Source: an uncultured bacterium
GTDB lineage: Bacteria; Bacillota_I; Bacilli_A; RF39; UBA660
DNA length: 9,606 nucleotides
Reading direction: 5' to 3'
NCBI GenBank assembly: GCA_949286645.1
Contig: CASEDN010000148.1
Span: 1-9,606, forward strand
Shown one piece after another: positions 6,107 to 9,606 of the stretch (positions within the stretch are counted from its first letter, which is position 1; each line of letters begins with the position of its first letter). Below the pieces are notes generated by a model that searched no databases, was not told the DNA's origin, and worked only from the letters and a program-made list of their open reading frames with translations. A program made the position numbers and the translations under genes.

Positions 6107-6844
6107 TTAACTCTCATCTAAAAAATATCTAGCCATTCTTTCATAATTATCTTGACTATTTAGACATGTATCTATTAAATAGCCTTTTTCATTATGAAGT
6201 TGATATTCTTTAATCCCCCTAATATAAAAATCTTTATTTCTATCTTCAATATAAAATGGCATTATATCATTATATAAACATTCTCTAAACATAATCATCC
6301 TGCCAACTCTACCATTGCCATCTTGAAAAGGATGAATATGCTCAAACTTAACATGAAATTCTATTATATCTTCTAGTTTTTTATTATCTATACTATTATA
6401 CCAATCTAACAAATCTTTCATATCTTTACTAACATCTTTTGGTAAACTTGTTGTAATATTACCAACAAAATTCTTTTTCTTTTTATATTCACCTACATTA
6501 AACCATTCTTTTTCACTATCAGTTAGAGTTCCATCTTTTAAAATAAAATGATATTTTTTAATCATATCTTCATCAAGAGGATTATCTAACGTATCTAGCA
6601 TATATTTAAATAATGTAAAATGATTTTTAGTTTCTGTAGCATCTTTTAAAACTATTACTTTATCATTGTTTGCTAAAATAGTACCACTTTCAAAAATACT
6701 AGCAGTCTCATCAGGAGTTATAGTAGATCCTTCTATATGATTAGTATTATATGCAAAATCAATTTGTGTTTTATGATACAAATTACCTGACAAATTTATT
6801 TTTCTTTGTCCTATTAAAGCTTTTTTTACATCACTTACTTGCAT
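6107..6844 (-). CDS. Fic family protein, class II (N-terminal inhibitory helix)
   Basis: Predicted AMP-transferase (or bifunctional AMPylase/de-AMPylase) that modifies hydroxyl side chains of a target protein using ATP. The 245-aa product has the complete active-site motif HPFQDGNGRVGR (171-182) with catalytic H171, and an N-terminal TNHIEG (34-39) that fits the (S/T)xxxE(G/N) inhibitory helix, so autoinhibition is built in and no separate antitoxin is required. The flap region lies at about residues 110-130. The ATG at 6844 has AGGAGG 7 nt upstream. The serine-hydrolase gene follows after 19 nt (or overlaps, depending on its start), so the two are probably cotranscribed. The target is unknown. 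No DNA-binding domain follows the Fic core, unlike the longer Fic-wHTH proteins. Confidence 0.93.
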   Translation of the reverse strand: MQVSDVKKALIGQRKINLSGNLYHKTQIDFAYNTNHIEGSTITPDETASIFESGTILANNDKVIVLKDATETKNHFTLFKYMLDTLDNPLDEDMIKKYHFILKDGTLTDSEKEWFNVGEYKKKKNFVGNITTSLPKDVSKDMKDLLDWYNSIDNKKLEDIIEFHVKFEHIHPFQDGNGRVGRMIMFRECLYNDIMPFYIEDRNKDFYIRGIKEYQLHNEKGYLIDTCLNSQDNYERMARYFLDES

Positions 6845-6873
6845 AAATAAACCTCCTAAACTTATTATTTATA

Positions 6874-6906
6874 ATTATATTTTATCAAATTATTGAAGAA
6901 AAGTCT
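6874..6906 (-). promoter_or_regulatory. Probable promoter of the fic unit
   Basis: Minus-strand extended -10 TGA-TAAAAT (6884-6879 for the hexamer) overlapping a TATAAT (6879-6874), with a partial -35 (AAGACT) 17 nt upstream. It lies in the 100-nt gap before the Fic gene. The -35 match is weak, so the assignment is tentative. Confidence 0.4.
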
Positions 6907-6944
6907 TTATTCAAGGCGATTAAATTCGTCTTTTAACATTCATT

Positions 6945-7334
6945 TCACTTATAATCTTTATATCCTTCTGTTTTATAATCATTACATTTTATATAAATCT
7001 TATAGTCTATACCACAATTTTCTGCTGCAAATGTTTTAGCATAACCATCACAATAAGATTTTCCTGAAGTATCTAACATATCTTCTTTTTTTAAATAACC
7101 ATTATTAATTAAGTGATTAGCAGTTATAGTCATTTCTTTAGTAATATTCTCTTCGCAGTGCTTTGTACTATTACCAGTAGCATCCAAATTCCATATTACA
7201 GCGTTTTCAAATGCATCTTTTATTTCACTATATCTTTCTTTTTCTTTAGCAATATTAAAGTTAAATGTTATATAAATACTTAATAATATAATAACAATTA
7301 CAATAAATATAATAATTAATAAATTCTTCTTCAT
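6945..7334 (-). CDS. Membrane-anchored small extracytoplasmic protein with four cysteines
   Basis: Not a named family that I can assign. The 129-aa protein starts MKKN followed by a single strongly hydrophobic helix (about residues 5-24), then a soluble domain with four cysteines at 60, 95, 107 and 117. The helix continues into a charged amphipathic segment (EKERYSEIKDAFENAV), the layout of pilin-like proteins, but no clear prepilin peptidase Gly-Phe/Glu site is visible. The ITANHLINNGYLKKEDMLD segment and the closing C-x-x-Y-K-T-x-G-Y pattern recall short surface proteins common in gut Bacilli (from memory, unverified). Two disulfides outside the membrane are plausible. The ATG at 7334 has GAGAGGTG upstream; the stop is TGA. 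Confidence 0.75.
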   Translation of the reverse strand: MKKNLLIIIFIVIVIILLSIYITFNFNIAKEKERYSEIKDAFENAVIWNLDATGNSTKHCEENITKEMTITANHLINNGYLKKEDMLDTSGKSYCDGYAKTFAAENCGIDYKIYIKCNDYKTEGYKDYK

Positions 7335-7360
7335 AACACACCTCTCATATTTATATAACT

Positions 7361-7369
7361 ATTATATCA
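7361..7369 (-). promoter_or_regulatory. Extended -10 element for the four-cysteine protein
   Basis: Minus-strand TGA-TATAAT (hexamer 7366-7361) in the 37-nt gap between the YjbR-type gene and the surface-protein gene; no convincing -35. Predicted leader of about 20 nt to the ATG at 7334. Confidence 0.45.
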
Positions 7370-7371
7370 TA

Positions 7372-8358
7372 CTAACCCTTATTTAACTCTTCACTTAATT
7401 TACTAGTAATGCCTCTTGGACTTCTTACAGATTTAACACCACAGCTTTTTAATCTTTCAAAAGAAAATTCATTATCACTATATCTTTTTAATAGTTTTAA
7501 CGTCATAATGTCTTCATCTAAAGAAATAACTACACACTTAAACATAATATAAGCATAAGGCTCTGTAATATAGATATAAACAATATCATTAATCATAAAG
7601 TTATGAGACTTTCGCCAAGTAATAGTATCCCTATCATTAAAAGCATTAACAATATCATAATACTTGGGATTAGCAGGAATAATCCATTCTTTTTTTCTAT
7701 TAGATAGATTATAACTAATATCTATAAGATTCATAATTTCTTTATTAGATAAAGTATTATCTAAAATTATACTAACCCAGCTTTTCTTACTCATATGATA
7801 AGCAGGATATATTCTCTCTTTCTTTAAATAAGTATCGACTAAATCATCTACCTTTACATTTAATACCACTACTTCTCCACCCTCATTAGGATTAAGTTTA
7901 TTTCTATCTATATTCATAATAATCCCAAACCACTTATTACTACTTTTATTTCTAAAGATTCCATAATTAGGATTAGATTCCCATAAAAACTCTGGCAAGA
8001 CATTATATTTTTCTTTAATTAAATTACTAAGTTCATTAGACTGCTTATAAATAAAATATTCTTTAGTAAAACAGTTATTGGCGATAGATTCTATTACTTT
8101 AATATACTCATCTTTTACTCTATTAACAAAATCTCCTTTAACATTTTCAAGACGAAAATTAGTATATTCATAATCTCCATCTAAGTCATAAATCTTCCCT
8201 ACAACATTACCTTTACTATCAATAGTAATATCAACTCTAAAAGTATCATCCATAATTAATTTAGAATATTTATAAATATTATTTTCTAATGTAAAACCAA
8301 AAGGGATTAATTTATCATTATTTAGTTTTCTCTTTTTAAGTACTTCATCCTCTAACAT
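7372..8358 (-). CDS. MmcQ/YjbR family protein with C-terminal PUA/EVE-like module
   Basis: The 328-aa product has a YjbR/MmcQ (CyaY-like) core at about residues 100-220: YNVLPEFLWESNPNYGIFRNK, KWFGIIMNIDRNKL, EVVVLNVK, PAYHMSKKSWVSIILD and the closing IDISYNLS. Residues 15-95 form the extra N-terminal half seen in the longer Firmicutes members. The C-terminal ~100 residues, KEWIIPANPKYYDIVNAF...WRKS...NDIVYIYITEPYAYIMFKCVV, have the pattern of the EVE/PUA-like fold, which in other proteins binds modified bases in RNA or DNA. YjbR proteins are annotated as DNA-binding by fold analogy; the biochemical role is unknown. The ATG at 8358 follows GGAAGG at 7 nt. No frame defects are seen. Confidence 0.85.
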   Translation of the reverse strand: MLEDEVLKKRKLNNDKLIPFGFTLENNIYKYSKLIMDDTFRVDITIDSKGNVVGKIYDLDGDYEYTNFRLENVKGDFVNRVKDEYIKVIESIANNCFTKEYFIYKQSNELSNLIKEKYNVLPEFLWESNPNYGIFRNKSSNKWFGIIMNIDRNKLNPNEGGEVVVLNVKVDDLVDTYLKKERIYPAYHMSKKSWVSIILDNTLSNKEIMNLIDISYNLSNRKKEWIIPANPKYYDIVNAFNDRDTITWRKSHNFMINDIVYIYITEPYAYIMFKCVVISLDEDIMTLKLLKRYSDNEFSFERLKSCGVKSVRSPRGITSKLSEELNKG

Positions 8359-8380
8359 AGTAGTCCTTCCTAATAAATTT

Positions 8381-8410
8381 ATTATATATTAAAATAATTT
8401 TACAAGTCTA
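8381..8410 (-). promoter_or_regulatory. Candidate promoter for the YjbR-type gene
   Basis: Minus-strand -35 TAGACT (8410-8405), 18-nt spacer, -10 TATAAT (8386-8381). The -35 hexamer overlaps the stop codon of the upstream monooxygenase-like gene. A perfect -10 but a 4/6 -35. Confidence 0.5.
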
Positions 8411-8704
8411 TTTATCTTTAAAAACAAATTGTTCAACTCTCATATGAAGATTATATTTATCTCTAAGCTTAGCAATTTCACTCATCATTTCTGTTTTATG
8501 ATGTTTTTCTATTGCATCTTCATTTTTCCATCTATCTATTAATAGAACAGTTTCTTCATCATCCATAGGAAAGAAATACTCATACTTTAAATTACCTTCT
8601 TCATTTCTTATTCTTTCTACAAGACCACTTTCTACCATTTCTTTAGCAAAAGCTCTTGCACTACCATTTTTACCTGTATAATATATATTTATTGTTAAAC
8701 TCAT
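8408..8704 (-). CDS. Antibiotic biosynthesis monooxygenase (ABM) fold protein
   Basis: Small 98-aa dimeric ferredoxin-like barrel of the ABM / putative quinol monooxygenase family (YgiN-like). The visible pattern is typical: a first strand (LTINIYYTG), a helix with ARAFAKEMVESGLVERIRNEEG, a strand LKYEYFFPMDDEETVLLIDRWKNEDAIEKHHKT and a terminal strand MRVEQFVF. The paired RWKN...HH element in the middle is the usual place of the conserved Trp and His. Members act on quinones or protect against reactive aromatic compounds; the substrate here is unknown. The ATG at 8704 has AGGAGG 7-8 nt upstream, embedded in the end of the preceding gene, which stops 2 nt before, so translation is probably coupled. 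Confidence 0.85.
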   Translation of the reverse strand: MSLTINIYYTGKNGSARAFAKEMVESGLVERIRNEEGNLKYEYFFPMDDEETVLLIDRWKNEDAIEKHHKTEMMSEIAKLRDKYNLHMRVEQFVFKDK

Positions 8705-8706
8705 TA

Positions 8707-9360
8707 TTATTCCTCCTTTAGTTCATTAATATCTATAGTTAATATATTATCTTTATCACCATCTAATATACAAACCAATTTATTATCTTTCCAACATTTA
8801 AAATCAATATCACAACCTAATTCATAATACTTTGAAGGTAGATTAAGCCAATTACTAGAATCTACTATTTCCACAGGTTTAGTAAAATCTAAAACAATTA
8901 ATGAATATGGACTTGCAAAGCAACACCCACTAACTACTAATAAGTTATTTTTTGGATTATAATTGACATCACACCAAATAAAAGTTTCTTTATTATCTAA
9001 GCGAGATTTACTTGGTATATAGTTAATACACTTTAATGCCTTTAAATTTAAAACACTATAACCATATAAGTCTATAGAAAATAATAAATATTTATTACCA
9101 TCAGAATGCTTTATAATAGTAGCATATCTTAATTTATCATAAATATTTTTCCATTCATAAATCATTTTTTTATCTTTATATAATCTACATACTTCTCCAT
9201 CTTTACTACTATCTATATCTTTATAGTAATAATATTTTATAGAATAATTATCATCTAACTCTATTTCATTTGTTGGCCTTAATAAATCACATTTAGAATA
9301 AACTAATTTATCTAGCTCTTTAATTAACTGATTATATTCTTCACTACCATAATAATTCAT
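8707..9360 (-). CDS. Unrecognised protein, possibly beta-rich
   Basis: I do not recognise this 217-aa protein. It opens with MNYYGSEEYNQLIKELDKL, a short helix, and then consists of alternating hydrophobic strands and turns (DNYSIKYYYYKDID, YLLFSIDLYGYSVLNL, NLLVVSGCCFASPYSLIVLDF, NKLVCILDGDKDNILTIDI) that look like blades of a small beta-propeller or a WD-like repeat; that is an impression, not a domain match. Seven cysteines, no signal peptide, no membrane helix. The longest frame begins at a TTG (9411), but the ATG at 9360 has AAAGGA upstream at slightly long spacing, and the intervening DNA forms a hairpin, so 9360 is preferred; an ATG at 9372 is possible. It is coupled to the ABM gene 2 nt downstream. 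Confidence 0.7.
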   Translation of the reverse strand: MNYYGSEEYNQLIKELDKLVYSKCDLLRPTNEIELDDNYSIKYYYYKDIDSSKDGEVCRLYKDKKMIYEWKNIYDKLRYATIIKHSDGNKYLLFSIDLYGYSVLNLKALKCINYIPSKSRLDNKETFIWCDVNYNPKNNLLVVSGCCFASPYSLIVLDFTKPVEIVDSSNWLNLPSKYYELGCDIDFKCWKDNKLVCILDGDKDNILTIDINELKEE

Positions 9361-9384
9361 ATTAAGTCTCATTCCTTTCTCTAC

Positions 9385-9409
9385 GTTCAAGGCACACATA
9401 GCCATGAAC
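9385..9409 (-). repeat. Hairpin in the leader of the unrecognised gene
   Basis: GTTCATGGC - TATGTGT - GCCTTGAAC on the minus strand: 9-position stem with one A-A mismatch, 7-nt loop, ending about 7 nt before the AAAGGA SD. It is more GC-rich than its surroundings. No T-tract follows on the minus strand, so it is more likely a leader structure or protein site than a terminator. Confidence 0.45.
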
Positions 9410-9428
9410 AATATAATTATTTTTCAGA

Positions 9429-9606
9429 TTAATTACCTCTATCTTTCCAAAAGTCATAAATGGTATTAGCAAGTTCTTTAGGATTATCTACATTAACTTC
9501 ATGAGAAGAATTATCTATAGTTTTAAAAGAGCTATTATTAATAAATTTATTTAATAATTTTGCACTTTCCATGTTTTGACTATCTTTAACACCACATAAT
9601 ATTAAA
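9429..9606 (-). CDS. Alpha/beta hydrolase, C-terminal 58 residues (cut by window edge)
   Basis: The open minus-strand frame reaches the window edge and ends with TAA at 9431-9429. The visible tail reads LILCGVKDSQNMESAKLLNK, then FINNSSFKTIDNSSHEVNVDNPKELANTI and a Trp-Lys-Asp end. 'CGxKDS' followed by an SSHE-x-N-x-x-NP segment is the characteristic end of alpha/beta-hydrolase-fold enzymes, giving the catalytic Asp (in GVKD) and His (in SSHE). The nucleophile elbow lies outside the window, so the substrate class (esterase, lipase, thioesterase) cannot be stated. It is the upstream neighbour of the unrecognised gene, 68 nt away. Confidence 0.8.
   Translation of the reverse strand, partial: LILCGVKDSQNMESAKLLNKFINNSSFKTIDNSSHEVNVDNPKELANTIYDFWKDRGN

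Noticed and set aside
1..9606. CRISPR arrays, insertion sequences, tRNA or rRNA genes
   Set aside because: No regularly spaced repeats, no transposase-like ORF or terminal inverted repeats flanking one, and no tRNA/rRNA signature seen on either strand.

Overview
The window is strongly AT-rich DNA from a bacterium with near-perfect AGGAGG-type Shine-Dalgarno (SD) sites, TTGaca/TATAAT-type promoters and short intergenic gaps. Protein families and base composition suggest a low-GC member of the Bacilli, plausibly a gut lineage near the Mollicutes, Erysipelotrichia or RF39; this is inferred from style, not from a marker gene. TGA is used as a genuine stop (the NUDIX gene and the small surface protein both end in TGA, and Trp is always TGG), so code 11 applies rather than Mollicute code 4.

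Layout. Every ordinary protein gene is on the minus strand, so transcription runs from high to low coordinates. From the right edge: the C-terminus of an alpha/beta hydrolase, an unrecognised 217-aa protein, a small antibiotic-biosynthesis-monooxygenase-fold protein, a YjbR/MmcQ protein with an extra C-terminal PUA/EVE-like module, and a membrane-anchored four-cysteine protein. Next come a class II Fic protein with a serine-hydrolase (beta-lactamase-family) gene behind it, ended by an intrinsic terminator. A new promoter then serves an unknown gene, an ABC-F ATPase and a flavin-reductase-like gene. The left end has a well-defined promoter driving NUDIX - natA - natB (an ABC exporter cut by the window edge).

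The outlier is 1465-1800, the only plus-strand unit. A 22-aa peptide (charged start, one hydrophobic helix, Tyr-Arg end) is read from a strong extended -10 promoter. Its SD is locked in a hairpin, and its 5' end is complementary to sequence just before a T-tract about 220 nt downstream. A second strong promoter on the minus strand faces it and would make a roughly 120-nt non-coding antisense RNA across its 3' half. These are the hallmarks of a type I toxin-antitoxin locus. I do not recognise the peptide as a named family, so this is the best candidate for something undescribed.

Three minus-strand genes carry a single-base lesion each: a 1-nt frameshift near the start of the flavin reductase, an in-frame TGA at codon 11 of the unknown gene, and a 1-nt frameshift in a T run in the serine hydrolase. 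They are either real decay or consensus errors in the assembly. Several starts were moved from the longest ORF to the ATG with the best SD.
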